From the NCBI RefSeq assembly GCF_004405125.1, contig NZ_SORX01000003.1, positions 184,128 through 248,127 of the forward strand: DNA of 64,000 bases. The letters run 5' to 3'. Made by a program: the position numbers and the translations under genes. The DNA comes from Jeotgalibacillus salarius (GTDB taxonomy: Bacteria > Bacillota > Bacilli > Bacillales > Jeotgalibacillaceae). Each line of letters opens with the position of its first letter. The first letter of the stretch is position 1. Below are positions 51,283-60,146 of this stretch, one piece after another. The notes beneath the pieces were generated by a model. That model worked only from the letters and a program-made list of their open reading frames with translations. It did no database searches and was not told where the DNA came from.

Positions 51283-52383
51283 TTAAATAGTCCAGCGGTC
51301 GTTGACAATTGCGATCAACACCCACTCACCACTGCTATTCTTCTCAAACACAAGGTTCAAACTCTGCCAATCCATATAATCATATTCCGACGTTCCCTCA
51401 AAATAATATTCTACTACTCTGCCGGCAGGATATTTCTGTCTGATTAACTCCTGAGTTGAAAAGTGCTTGGAACGGTCATAGCGGTATTTAGCTTCATAAT
51501 CCGCTTCCATCAGCCATTCTTCATCATATTCGGCCGGTGTCAGTTCAATCGGAAACCCTGACCCGTCCTGATCTCCCCAGTAATACACGGTTGAATCATC
51601 CATAAAACCATCCAGTTCTGATTCACTGAACTGTACCCCACCGTGATCAATACAATTTCCAGCGTATGGACAGAATGTTAGTGGTTCTTCACCCATATAG
51701 TTTGCAAGCTGATCAAATTCTTTATTTTGCAGATGCGCAAGAATTTCGTTTGAGGTTTCAAGAAGCGCCTGATATTGTGGCACAAAAGACGGTTCAATTG
51801 CACGTGCTAAAAATGCCGCAAACTGTCCACGTGTAATTTTTTCATTTGGACGAAACGTACCATCCGGATAACCCGTCGTCACACCGTGTTCCTTTAGTTT
51901 CGCTACAGCCTTTGACATTTCACTATTACCGGACACATCACTGAAGCCTGAAGGTGGTGCTTCCGCCCATTTAAATGCTCTTGAAAAAATTAAGGCTGCC
52001 TGCCCTCTTGTTAAATCACTGTGTGGCCGGAAAGTACCGTCACTGTATCCACTAATGTAACCCTGTTCATAAGCTGACATCACATATCCAGAATAATAAG
52101 CATTTTCCGGGACGTCACTAAATGGTGTTGCCCGCTTTTCTTTGTAAAGGTAGATCCCTTCACCAATCATTTTCATTGCCTGTGACCTTGTTACTTTGTT
52201 GTAGGGTCTGAAGGTTCCATCAGGATAACCATCAATAATCACTTGTTCATGCAGATAGATAATTTCCCAGACAAACTGATGATTCATCGGCACATCATCG
52301 AATGACACAACACCTCTCGCCTGATTAGGAAACAGTAAAAACAATAGAATGGAAGCCGCTGCTAAAATCCCGAACTTTTTCAT
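51283..52383 (-). CDS. secreted SLH-domain protein
   Basis: A 366-residue exported protein. A signal peptide covers about residues 1-24 (to NQARG). Three SLH motifs follow at about 28-75, 88-135 and 145-190, each with a YPDGTFRP- or YSDGTFRP-like centre. The C-terminal half (about 200-366) resembles an NTF2-like/uncharacterised domain with no family that I can name. SLH domains anchor proteins to pyruvylated wall polymers. Confidence 0.88.
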   Translation of the reverse strand: MKKFGILAAASILLFLLFPNQARGVVSFDDVPMNHQFVWEIIYLHEQVIIDGYPDGTFRPYNKVTRSQAMKMIGEGIYLYKEKRATPFSDVPENAYYSGYVMSAYEQGYISGYSDGTFRPHSDLTRGQAALIFSRAFKWAEAPPSGFSDVSGNSEMSKAVAKLKEHGVTTGYPDGTFRPNEKITRGQFAAFLARAIEPSFVPQYQALLETSNEILAHLQNKEFDQLANYMGEEPLTFCPYAGNCIDHGGVQFSESELDGFMDDSTVYYWGDQDGSGFPIELTPAEYDEEWLMEADYEAKYRYDRSKHFSTQELIRQKYPAGRVVEYYFEGTSEYDYMDWQSLNLVFEKNSSGEWVLIAIVNDRWTI

Positions 52384-52474
52384 CGGAAATACGCCTCCTT
52401 TTGCTTACTATTATAACATTTTGAACACGCTTAAATTTGAATATTCAGAAAATATTTAAGCTAAATTTTCCGCG

Positions 52475-52507
52475 CAAAAAAAGACCCGTTCACGATGAAC
52501 AGGTCTT
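52475..52507 (-). terminator. terminator of the YczE-type gene
   Basis: AAGACC-GTTC pairs with GAAC-GGTCTT (one mismatch) around a 5-base loop, with T7 on the minus strand. Confidence 0.88.
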
Positions 52508-52513
52508 CCGTTA

Positions 52514-53143
52514 TTAAAGTACAACTTCTGTTTCATTTGTCAGCCGCTTGCGTGTATTCGTTACCGGTGTGATGAAAAATTGAATCAGCGACCCAATTCC
52601 AAATGCCACAATGACTGTTCCAAGTCCAATCGGTCCGCCAAAAAGAAATGCGATGACTAACACGGTCACTTCCATCACTGTCTTCGAAAAAGCCAGGCTT
52701 TTACCAGTCCGCACCTGAATCGCCATCATCAGGCTGTCAATCGGATTTCTTGCAAAGTTCGCCTGCAGATAGAACGTGATTCCGACTGCGATAATGATTA
52801 CGCCAGCAGCGAGCATCATCGCTCTGACCGGCATTGTCAGTGCATCAACTCCGGCAAATGCAACGAGCAGCCAGAAGTCCATAAACACGCCGATCAGGAA
52901 AATCGTAATAATCGCCAGAAAATCCGGCATTTTCTTCATCAAATAACCATTTAGCAGAATCAAAATGATTCCTAATATAAATACCCAAGTCCCAACCGTA
53001 AAACCGATTGTTTCTGATAAACCAACATATAATGCATCCCATGGCCCAACGCCCAGATCCGCAACGATCATCATACTGATTCCAAACGACAGCAGCAGTA
53101 ATCCAAGCAGATAAAACATCCCTATTACAAAACCTTTTTTCAA
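52514..53143 (-). CDS. YczE/YyaS/YitT-type membrane protein
   Basis: A 209-residue protein with five or six hydrophobic helices. The block IVADLGVGPWDALYVGLSE near residue 26 and NFARNPIDSLMMAIQ in the middle are typical of the YczE family. In Bacillus YczE is linked to surfactin/bacillomycin-type synthesis through an Sfp-associated role, but family members are widespread and mostly uncharacterised. It is monocistronic. Confidence 0.85.
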   Translation of the reverse strand: MKKGFVIGMFYLLGLLLLSFGISMMIVADLGVGPWDALYVGLSETIGFTVGTWVFILGIILILLNGYLMKKMPDFLAIITIFLIGVFMDFWLLVAFAGVDALTMPVRAMMLAAGVIIIAVGITFYLQANFARNPIDSLMMAIQVRTGKSLAFSKTVMEVTVLVIAFLFGGPIGLGTVIVAFGIGSLIQFFITPVTNTRKRLTNETEVVL

Positions 53144-53223
53144 GATTGCACCTCTTCTTCTTAAGATCTACCTGAATATCTTAACACGGAGAAGAGGTCC
53201 GTACCACTAAAAGTTGTTCTACA

Positions 53224-54288
53224 TTACCACCATTCGGGAAGAGATATGACTTTCCAAACTCCCTTTTCTTTTTGAAAATGAAATTCCTCACTTACATTCT
53301 GATCTGAATCGAGAATTCCGATATACGCCTGATCCTCACTCAACATCACTTCAAGTGCTTCACCTTCTTCCGATAAACCATTAATCATTTGTGAATGACC
53401 TGTCCTACCTAAATTGTATGTTTCAAGTACTTCATGATTTGTAAAAAACAGCAGCTGATCATCGTAATCTAACTTCGGTAATATATTAATGATTTCTGTA
53501 GGCGTAATTTCTGTTAATGATATCGACTTATTTTTAACTTTTTCAGCAAGAGCAAAAGATTCCTCAATCCCCAAAAAAGATGACTTTTCACTAATAGATC
53601 TTTCGTCAAACTGTAAATATGGTGGTCCAATCGGCACTTCCAGCATTGCCCATGTATTATGCTGACCTGTAGCAGTATCAAAGTTAATATAGATCCCGCT
53701 GAATTGCAGCGTTACGCTTTCTTTTGTCTTTCCTTCAAATTCAAAATATTTTTCATAGAAGTATAGCCTTCTCTGCATACGAAGTTGACTTCCTTCAAGA
53801 TCAATTGGAAATTCAATATCCTCGAATTTGTCAGGCTCAAATAACGACCATGATTCAAGATCAGGGTTTTCAGTAATATTGCCTTCCATTTCAATCGTTT
53901 TATCAAACTTTACATAAGAGTTTCCATTTTCATTTTCAGATAAAAGTATATCTGTGACAGTCCACCCATTCAACACATCACCAATTTCAAACTCTCTCAT
54001 ATCAATATTCTGTTCTTCAACTGGCTTAACGTTTTCCTCTATGCTCTCTTCAATCTTATCAACTTCCTCCGGCTGATCCACCGGCGCCTGCTCTTCCACG
54101 CCAGTCAGCTGCACAACCAAAAACATCGCTGCGGCCGCTGCAACGGCAGACAGACTGTAAGGCAGCCACTTCGCTGACCGTTTTTTCTCACCGCGCTTAA
54201 TCTTATTCCACACTGCATTTCTGTCCTCACTCGAAAACTCCGATTGATCAGGCCAGTTCAGTCGTTCCGGAAGCTTATTTTTACTCAT
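53224..54288 (-). CDS. membrane-bound anti-sigma factor candidate
   Basis: A 354-residue protein with a single membrane helix near residues 45-63 (YSLSAVAAAAAMFLVVQLTG). The short cytoplasmic part has DQSEFSSEDRNAVWNKIKRG, and the C-terminal part is a large, acidic extracytoplasmic domain. It is coupled to the ECF sigma gene by an 8-base overlap, the usual place of an anti-sigma factor. No HXXXCXXC zinc motif is visible. The ATG at 54288 follows AAAGGAGTGG. Confidence 0.78.
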   Translation of the reverse strand: MSKNKLPERLNWPDQSEFSSEDRNAVWNKIKRGEKKRSAKWLPYSLSAVAAAAAMFLVVQLTGVEEQAPVDQPEEVDKIEESIEENVKPVEEQNIDMREFEIGDVLNGWTVTDILLSENENGNSYVKFDKTIEMEGNITENPDLESWSLFEPDKFEDIEFPIDLEGSQLRMQRRLYFYEKYFEFEGKTKESVTLQFSGIYINFDTATGQHNTWAMLEVPIGPPYLQFDERSISEKSSFLGIEESFALAEKVKNKSISLTEITPTEIINILPKLDYDDQLLFFTNHEVLETYNLGRTGHSQMINGLSEEGEALEVMLSEDQAYIGILDSDQNVSEEFHFQKEKGVWKVISLPEWW

Positions 54289-54823
54289 GACCAGTCCCAC
54301 TCCTTTCCTGATAAACATAGGCCTTTCTCAACTTTTCACTCCCGCGTCTGATCCGCGTCTTGACTGTCGGAACCGGTAAGCTGCAAATGTCCGATATTTC
54401 CTGATAGGACAGCTCATGTTCAAAGTGAAGAAGTAAGAGCTCACGGTATTTCACCGGCATTGCCATCATCATGGATAAAAGTAGCTGCTTTTCCTCTTTT
54501 AGCACTGCTTCATCTTCAAGTGAAAGCCGGTTTGCCTTTTCATTTTCAAATGAGTGTTCAAACAGGCTGACTTTCCTGTGATTCCAGCTTTTTAAGTGAT
54601 CTTTCGCTTTATTTGCTGCAATTTTAAAAATCCACGTTTTCATTGAAGATCTTCCTTCAAACGTTTCCCATTTTTCATAGACGGTGACAAATACGTCCTG
54701 GGAGAGGTCACCTGCTGTCTCCCAATTCTTCACATATGTATAGATAAACCGCTTGACTGCCGTACCGTATTCGTTCATTACGGCTTCTAAGCCATCGCGT
54801 TTTCTGACAGAAGAATGATCCAT
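54281..54823 (-). CDS. ECF-type RNA polymerase sigma factor
   Basis: A 180-residue sigma-70 family protein with region 2 (about 15-85: AGDLSQDVFVTVYEKW, then MKTWIFKIAANKAKDH) and region 4 (about 115-170: LSYQEISDICSLPVPTVKTR). It lacks region 3, as all ECF factors do. The linked gene encodes its probable membrane anchor and inhibitor. The closest Bacillus group (SigV/SigM/YlaC-like) cannot be fixed by eye. Confidence 0.88.
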   Translation of the reverse strand: MDHSSVRKRDGLEAVMNEYGTAVKRFIYTYVKNWETAGDLSQDVFVTVYEKWETFEGRSSMKTWIFKIAANKAKDHLKSWNHRKVSLFEHSFENEKANRLSLEDEAVLKEEKQLLLSMMMAMPVKYRELLLLHFEHELSYQEISDICSLPVPTVKTRIRRGSEKLRKAYVYQERSGTGHE

Positions 54824-54929
54824 TCACTCACTTCCTCTTTTAAATTGTTACTGGTTAGACGATCGTAATTTTAACACTGATTCATTTATTTTACAGATGC
54901 TGATTTGTTTGAAAATTCCCAAAACGACC

Positions 54930-54959
54930 TTGACGAATGTTTTTGGAAACGTTTACAAT
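54930..54959 (+). promoter_or_regulatory. promoter with overlapping cre site
   Basis: TTGACG (54930-54935) and TACAAT (54954-54959) are 18 bases apart. TGGAAACGTTTACA at 54944-54957 matches the CcpA operator TGWAARCGYTWNCW at 13 of 14 positions and covers the -10, so CcpA should repress the acyl-CoA synthetase gene while glucose is present. Confidence 0.78.
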
Positions 54960-55033
54960 ATTTAAAGTAAGAACGTGCGCTGAGCGAGCGTTCAATCACC
55001 ACACCATAGAGAATATCGAACGGGGGAATGGGT

Positions 55034-56614
55034 ATGAATGCTGAGAATTTAATTGCACCAGAACAGTACAATATCGCAAAAGAACTGGATCAGTTCGCTT
55101 CTGATGATAAGAGGATTGCGATCAAATGGCTTGATGATAAACAAAACAGACGTGACGTTTCATACAAAGAGCTGGTAGAACGCACGAATCAGTTTGCACT
55201 TGCACTTAAAAGTAAAGGCATTTCAAAAGGTGACAAGGTACTCATCATTTTACCGCGCCTTCCGGAAGCATATATGAGCTATCTGGCATGTCTGAAAGCC
55301 GGTATCATTGCGATTCCATGCTCTGAAATGCTGCGCAACAAAGACCTGGCTTATCGTATGAAGCACTCGGATGCTAAAGGGGTCATTGCATTTCACGAGA
55401 CGACTTCAGAGGTAAATGCAATTGATGAAGACCTTCAGGCATTACATAATAAATTCATTGTTGGCGGGTCCGAAAACGGATGGGAGTCTTTAGAGGCTCT
55501 TGCTGATCAACAGTCAACTGAATACGATGGCGAACCGACTTCACGTCATGATACAGCCTTCCTTCCATATACATCTGGAACAACGGGTAATCCAAAAGGT
55601 GTGATTCATACACATGCATGGGGTTACGCGCATGTCCGCACAGCTGCGAAAGAGTGGCTTGGCGTTCAGGAAGGCGACCTCGTATGGGCCACTGCAGCAC
55701 CTGGCTGGCAAAAATGGATCTGGAGTCCATTCCTTTCGACGATCACACTTGGCGCAACGGCATTTGTCTATCACGGTGGCTTTAATGCTGAAACCTATAT
55801 GACCTATTTAGAAAAAGAAAAGATTAATGTGCTTTGCTGTACACCGACTGAATATCGTCTGATGGCAAAGCTTGATAACCTTGCTTCTTACAAACTGCCT
55901 GAATTACGAAGCGCAGTATCTGCAGGAGAACCGTTAAATCGTCCTGTCATAGAGGCATTCAAAAATGCTTTTAATGTCATTGTCCGTGATGGCTACGGTC
56001 AGACAGAAAACACGCTGCTGGTAGGTACACTTCAAGGTATGGAAGTAAAGCCGGGCTCGATGGGCAAACCGACACCAGGGAATAACGTGGAAATTATTGA
56101 TGAGCACGGTCAGCCTGCAAAAGAAGGCGCTGTTGGTGATATTGCTGTTCATAAGGACTGCCCTGCACTATTTTCTGAGTACTACAAGGACCACGAACGT
56201 ACCCAGGCGGCTTACCGAGGAGACTGGTATCTGACTGGAGACCAGGCATCCCGTGACGCTGATGGCTACTTCTGGTTTGAAGGGCGCAGTGATGATATTA
56301 TCATCAGCTCAGGCTACACAATTGGACCTTTTGAAGTAGAAGACGCACTGCTGAAGCACCCTGCTGTTCGTGAATGTGCAGTCGTTGCGGCTCCGGATGA
56401 GATCCGCGGCAGCATTGTAAAAGCGTATGTTGTTCTTAGAGATGACAATGCGACTGGTGATGAAGCGCTTGTGAAAGACCTTCAGAATCACACGAAAGAA
56501 ATGACGGCTCCTTATAAATATCCGAGACAGATTGAATTTATCAGCGAGCTTCCGAAAACAACTTCCGGTAAGATTCGCCGGATTGAATTGAGGCAGAAAG
56601 AACAGCAGACATAA
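55034..56614 (+). CDS. medium-chain acyl-CoA synthetase (MbcS/YtcI-like)
   Basis: An AMP-forming ligase of about 526 residues that activates a carboxylic acid to its CoA thioester. The AMP-binding P-loop is LPYTSGTTGNPKGVIH (about 170), then DGYGQTE, the hinge region GDIAVHKD..., LTGDQASRD, and the catalytic Lys in KTTSGKIRR. The C-terminus lacks the long tail of acetyl-CoA synthetases. I start at ATG 55034, seven bases after GGGGG; one at 55028 is too close to it. A terminator follows the stop. Confidence 0.88.
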   Translation: MNAENLIAPEQYNIAKELDQFASDDKRIAIKWLDDKQNRRDVSYKELVERTNQFALALKSKGISKGDKVLIILPRLPEAYMSYLACLKAGIIAIPCSEMLRNKDLAYRMKHSDAKGVIAFHETTSEVNAIDEDLQALHNKFIVGGSENGWESLEALADQQSTEYDGEPTSRHDTAFLPYTSGTTGNPKGVIHTHAWGYAHVRTAAKEWLGVQEGDLVWATAAPGWQKWIWSPFLSTITLGATAFVYHGGFNAETYMTYLEKEKINVLCCTPTEYRLMAKLDNLASYKLPELRSAVSAGEPLNRPVIEAFKNAFNVIVRDGYGQTENTLLVGTLQGMEVKPGSMGKPTPGNNVEIIDEHGQPAKEGAVGDIAVHKDCPALFSEYYKDHERTQAAYRGDWYLTGDQASRDADGYFWFEGRSDDIIISSGYTIGPFEVEDALLKHPAVRECAVVAAPDEIRGSIVKAYVVLRDDNATGDEALVKDLQNHTKEMTAPYKYPRQIEFISELPKTTSGKIRRIELRQKEQQT

Positions 56615-56617
56615 TAT

Positions 56618-56658
56618 AAAAAGAGCTGACTGCAGATTGTTTGCAGTCAGCTCTTTTT
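56618..56658. terminator. terminator of the acyl-CoA synthetase gene
   Basis: AAAAAGAGCTGACTGCA pairs perfectly with TGCAGTCAGCTCTTTTT around a 7-base loop. Confidence 0.93.
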
Positions 56659-56689
56659 ATGTGTGACGTGCCAGATCTCGAGATGTGTG

Positions 56690-56815
56690 TTGCGCTAATC
56701 CCGCGAGTCGTGGTGCTTATCTCACTTTTCGTGGTGCATACACCAGGCACTCTTGTGCTAACACCCGGGTGTGTCGGTCCTCACCCACTGCTCAGTTGCG
56801 CTAACGTCCAACATT
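56690..56815 (+). repeat. 21-bp phased array H (six units)
   Basis: GCT-like cores start at 56694, 56715, 56736, 56757, 56778 and 56800 (steps 21, 21, 21, 21, 22). Units look like TNGTGCTNACNCC with CGTG. It fills the convergent spacer after the acyl-CoA synthetase terminator and touches the last bases of the FixH-like gene. Confidence 0.75.
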
Positions 56816-57339
56816 TAATGGCCGTCGTGGTCCTCCTCTTCATCATGACCTGCCTCATCTTCAGCATGTTCATCATCAGAACCATCGCCATGACCATCCA
56901 TATGACTGCTCTCCTGATTCTCAGCATTTTCTTCAGCAGCAGCGATCTGCTCATCTGTCGGCTCGCCTACATGAAATTGTGTTTTCGGCATCACGTGCAT
57001 ATCACGCGCAGTCGTATGCGCCTGGACTGTATAAATGCTTTCTTCAAACGTATAAGCTACCTCGTACACACCGTTTTCAGTATGAGATGCTTCTACACGT
57101 TCACTTTCTGTACCTTCAGCGTCATTCCAGATCTCAAATAGCACTTCATTCGCGTCTTCAACCACTTCTCCGCCCTGCGTTACTTCAGCCTGTAAAACCG
57201 TTTCCTCACCAGGCACAGCATCATCAGGAACTGAGATCTCTACCTCAACCATCTCCGGCATTTCAATCGCGGTTTCTTCCTCTTGAGAGCAGGCAGCAAG
57301 TAATACAACTGCCATTAATCCAAATAACCATTTTTTCAT
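56815..57339 (-). CDS. FixH/YtkA-like lipoprotein with His-rich tail
   Basis: A 174-residue lipoprotein. The signal ends in the lipobox LLAAC (Cys17). An immunoglobulin-like FixH/YtkA domain (about 30-128) follows, with NGVYEVAYTFEESIYTVQAH and MHVMPKTQFHVG. The C-terminal 45 residues are acidic and His-rich (HDEEEDHDGH), suited to copper binding. It follows sco by 95 bases and has its own promoter, which carries the same box as the two-component operon. It may help supply copper to an oxidase; this is inferred. Confidence 0.82.
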   Translation of the reverse strand: MKKWLFGLMAVVLLAACSQEEETAIEMPEMVEVEISVPDDAVPGEETVLQAEVTQGGEVVEDANEVLFEIWNDAEGTESERVEASHTENGVYEVAYTFEESIYTVQAHTTARDMHVMPKTQFHVGEPTDEQIAAAEENAENQESSHMDGHGDGSDDEHAEDEAGHDEEEDHDGH

Positions 57340-57371
57340 TTCACTTTCTCCTTTACATCAACAATATCCTT

Positions 57372-57403
57372 AGTATAATCTGCTTGTGTGAAATTAAAGT
57401 GAA
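57372..57403 (-). promoter_or_regulatory. response-regulator box and -10 before the FixH-like gene
   Basis: On the minus strand TTCACT-TTAAT-TTCACA is followed after 9 bases by TATACT. The same layout (TTCACC-TTAAT-TTCACA, 9 bases, TACAAT) precedes the response regulator gene at 60072-60103. A second pair, TTCACA-N5-TTCACA, lies on the plus strand at 57416-57432. Confidence 0.75.
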
Positions 57404-57434
57404 GCCTCTTTGACCTTCACATTTTATTCACAGC

Positions 57435-57989
57435 TTATTGTAAAGTTTCTACATCATCAGTGATTTTACCGACTACATTCTCTTCTGTAAAATTGTACTC
57501 ACTGAAAACCCTGCCTTCCCGGTCCATCACATAAAATGTCACACCATGCAGAACCTGATCAGCATCGTCAGGTTTATTCACAAGCGACTGAAACTCTTCA
57601 CGGGCAAAGTCTTCAATTTCCTTCTGGCCATACCCCGTTAACATATGCCAGTTCTCATCAGCTTCTGTGAATTGCGCTAAAAATTCTTCCAGCTTTTCAG
57701 GCGTATCCACTTCAGGATCCACACTAAATGAAACAATCTCAGCGTCCAGCCCTTCTTCTTCAAGCGCTTTCTGCACATCAGCCATTTTATATGTCATCGG
57801 CGGACAAACTGTATCACAATTTGTAAAAATGAAATCAGCAATCCAGACCTTTCCTTCAAGGTCAGCGCTGCCAAATGAATCTCCATGCTGATCCGTATAG
57901 TTGAAGCTGCTGATCGGCGGACCATCCGGCTCACTTCCGCACGCTGCTAAAAATAAAGAAGACACGATCATTAATAACCATTTTTTCAT
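57435..57989 (-). CDS. Sco family copper chaperone lipoprotein
   Basis: A 184-residue thioredoxin-fold lipoprotein. The lipobox is LAAC. The copper/thiol motif is CDTVCPPMT (about residue 55), and the ligand His appears in LHGVTFYVMD. Sco (YpmQ in B. subtilis) loads the CuA centre of cytochrome c oxidase. Its ATG overlaps the kinase stop codon, so it belongs to the two-component operon. Confidence 0.9.
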   Translation of the reverse strand: MKKWLLMIVSSLFLAACGSEPDGPPISSFNYTDQHGDSFGSADLEGKVWIADFIFTNCDTVCPPMTYKMADVQKALEEEGLDAEIVSFSVDPEVDTPEKLEEFLAQFTEADENWHMLTGYGQKEIEDFAREEFQSLVNKPDDADQVLHGVTFYVMDREGRVFSEYNFTEENVVGKITDDVETLQ

Positions 57990-59362
57990 TCTGACTGTCC
58001 TTCTTTCGGAATAGAAATATCAATTTTAAATGCAGATGGTTCTGTATCTATGGTCAAATCCCCATTCATCAGTCTCACAAGCTGCTTGACAATTGCAAGA
58101 CCCAGTCCAGTTCCACCTGTCTCACGATTACGATCGCGATCTGCCCTGTAAAATCGTTCTCCAAGCCGCTCTTTTTCCGCAGTAGTGAGAGTTGAATCAT
58201 TGATCACTGTCAGCAGCATATGCGCTCCTTCCTCCATCAGACTGATTCTCACTGTTGATTCCGCAGGCGCATACTTTACTGCATTTTCAATCAAGTTGTA
58301 AAAAATCTGCTGAAGTCTCTTTTCATCCTGCACAACAATCAGCTCTTCATCGACATCTGCCTCTACAGTCAGCGTCTTTTCCTTTGCAGCGAGTGAGAAT
58401 AACTGTGATGTGTCATAGAGCAGGTCTGCAACAGCAATCGGCTGTCTGTTAAATTCAGCATATCCTTCTTCCAGACGGTTCAAATCCACCAGCTCAGATA
58501 AAAGTGTGTTCATTCGCTGCACTTCACTTTCAATCGTGGAAAGTATGAGTTCTTTATCCTGATCTGATTTCTTCAGACGCTCTGTATAGCCCTGAATATA
58601 AGTTAACGGCGTTCTTACTTCATGCATAATGTCCGCCAGGAATTCCTTTTTACGTTCCTCCTGATGCTGCAGGGCTTCACTCATTTGATTTAACGCAGCC
58701 GATACCTGACCAATTTCATCACGCTGTTTCACTTTCAGACGCCTTGTATATTGACCATCAGACACACTTTTAGAGAATGACTCAATTGAAGCAAGCGGCT
58801 TAAACAGCGAATGCCTGATTCTACTGACGAGCATGCTGAGCACAATAAAGAACAGCACACCTGCGCCGATTAATAATGGGATACTGCTGCCAAACACCTG
58901 CGAAAGCCCTTCAAGCGGCACAAAAATATATACATAACCGGCTGTCGCTGTACCATCTGTAATCGGGTAAACGCCGCCAATCACTTCTCTTCCGTAATGT
59001 GACACATAGCCTTCTTTCATCATCGACTGACCGCCAAGCAACGATTCACGGTCTGATTCCTCCACAAGCATTTCGCCATCTATTTCGTATGGAAAAAGAA
59101 GATTCAGCTCATTAAGATCGTCAGCCACCAGCACCTCATATTCAGAAACCACGTTATACCAGTGAATCTTTTCAATAATTTCTTCGGTCAGCTCACCTGA
59201 ATGATAGTGGGCAGCCGTTCGCTGTCCCTGCGATTCCACTGACTCCCTCACTGTTGTCAGATATAAATCACGATAAGTGAAATGAAGAAAAATGAATGCT
59301 GCGAGCAATGTGACACCAATACTTCCGGTCAACAGCAAAAAAATCTTCCGGCTGAATGTCAC
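57986..59362 (-). CDS. sensor histidine kinase (Sco-linked)
   Basis: A 458-residue kinase. Helix 1 is at about 9-30, an extracytoplasmic domain at 31-160, helix 2 at about 160-182, then HAMP. The phosphorylated His is in DIMHEVRTPLTYIQGY, with N box LIENAVKYAP and G boxes intact (GTGLGLAIV). The gene overlaps both neighbours by four bases. It may sense copper or redox in the envelope, but that rests on the Sco and FixH-like neighbours. Confidence 0.88.
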   Translation of the reverse strand: MTFSRKIFLLLTGSIGVTLLAAFIFLHFTYRDLYLTTVRESVESQGQRTAAHYHSGELTEEIIEKIHWYNVVSEYEVLVADDLNELNLLFPYEIDGEMLVEESDRESLLGGQSMMKEGYVSHYGREVIGGVYPITDGTATAGYVYIFVPLEGLSQVFGSSIPLLIGAGVLFFIVLSMLVSRIRHSLFKPLASIESFSKSVSDGQYTRRLKVKQRDEIGQVSAALNQMSEALQHQEERKKEFLADIMHEVRTPLTYIQGYTERLKKSDQDKELILSTIESEVQRMNTLLSELVDLNRLEEGYAEFNRQPIAVADLLYDTSQLFSLAAKEKTLTVEADVDEELIVVQDEKRLQQIFYNLIENAVKYAPAESTVRISLMEEGAHMLLTVINDSTLTTAEKERLGERFYRADRDRNRETGGTGLGLAIVKQLVRLMNGDLTIDTEPSAFKIDISIPKEGQSE

Positions 59363-60036
59363 GGTGTTTCCTCCAAGCGATAACCAACGCCCCGAACGGT
59401 TTTGATTCTGTCACTTTCTTCAGGCAGTTTCATTCTCAGTGTTTTCATGTGAGTATCCACCGTTCTTTCAGAGCCGGGATAATCAGGGCCCCATACAAGC
59501 TCCATCAAACGGGCCCTCGTGACGGTATGACCTTTATATTTTATTAATAACGCCAGCATCTCAAACTCCTTTTTCGTTAAAGGAATGAGTCTGTCTCCGC
59601 TTCTTACTTCCATATAATCAAGGTCGAGCGTCATATTACCGGAACGGATAACCTGCTGGCTGGTTTTGGACCCTGATCGCCTTAAAACAGTTTCTATGCG
59701 TGCGATCAGTTCTCCTGAATGGAATGGTTTAACGATGTAATCATCTGCCCCCAGCCGCAGCCCTTTCACCTTGTCCCACTCTTCTCCGCGCGCAGACAAA
59801 AAAATAAAAGGGATCTCAGACAGCTGACGGATTTCCTTCAATAGTTCAAAGCCATCCATAAAAGGCATCATGATATCCACCACCATGACATCCGGATGGT
59901 AACTTTTGAATTGCTGAAGGGCCTCCACACCATTTGCTGCTTCTGCAACTTCATAATGTTCTTCTATTAGAAAAGAGGCAATCAGCTCCCGCATCGGCGG
60001 TTCATCCTCCACAACCAGCACCTTATAGCCAGACAT
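59359..60036 (-). CDS. OmpR-family response regulator (Sco-linked)
   Basis: A 225-residue regulator: receiver with Asp in VMVVDIMMPFMDG and Lys in DDYIVKPF, then a winged helix (about 130-222) with RTVDTHMKTLRMKL as recognition region. It leads the RR-HK-Sco operon. A TTCAC direct-repeat box with a matching -10 stands 50 bases upstream, and the same box lies before the FixH-like gene, so autoregulation is likely. Confidence 0.9.
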   Translation of the reverse strand: MSGYKVLVVEDEPPMRELIASFLIEEHYEVAEAANGVEALQQFKSYHPDVMVVDIMMPFMDGFELLKEIRQLSEIPFIFLSARGEEWDKVKGLRLGADDYIVKPFHSGELIARIETVLRRSGSKTSQQVIRSGNMTLDLDYMEVRSGDRLIPLTKKEFEMLALLIKYKGHTVTRARLMELVWGPDYPGSERTVDTHMKTLRMKLPEESDRIKTVRGVGYRLEETP

Positions 60037-60071
60037 ATTAACACCTGCTTTATCGTAAATTGAATACGTTT

Positions 60072-60103
60072 ATTGTAACAGCTTTGTGTGAAATTAAGGT
60101 GAA
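60072..60103 (-). promoter_or_regulatory. response-regulator box and -10 of the Sco operon
   Basis: On the minus strand TTCACC-TTAAT-TTCACA, then 9 bases, then TACAAT. The hexamers are 11 bases apart, as OmpR-type regulators prefer. The 21-base stretch TTGTGTGAAATTAA.GTGAAG on the plus strand is identical at all but one position to 57384-57404. Confidence 0.8.
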
Positions 60104-60146
60104 GTCGGATCGTTGGGGGGAGCGGATTGGAGCATTTGTATGTGCG

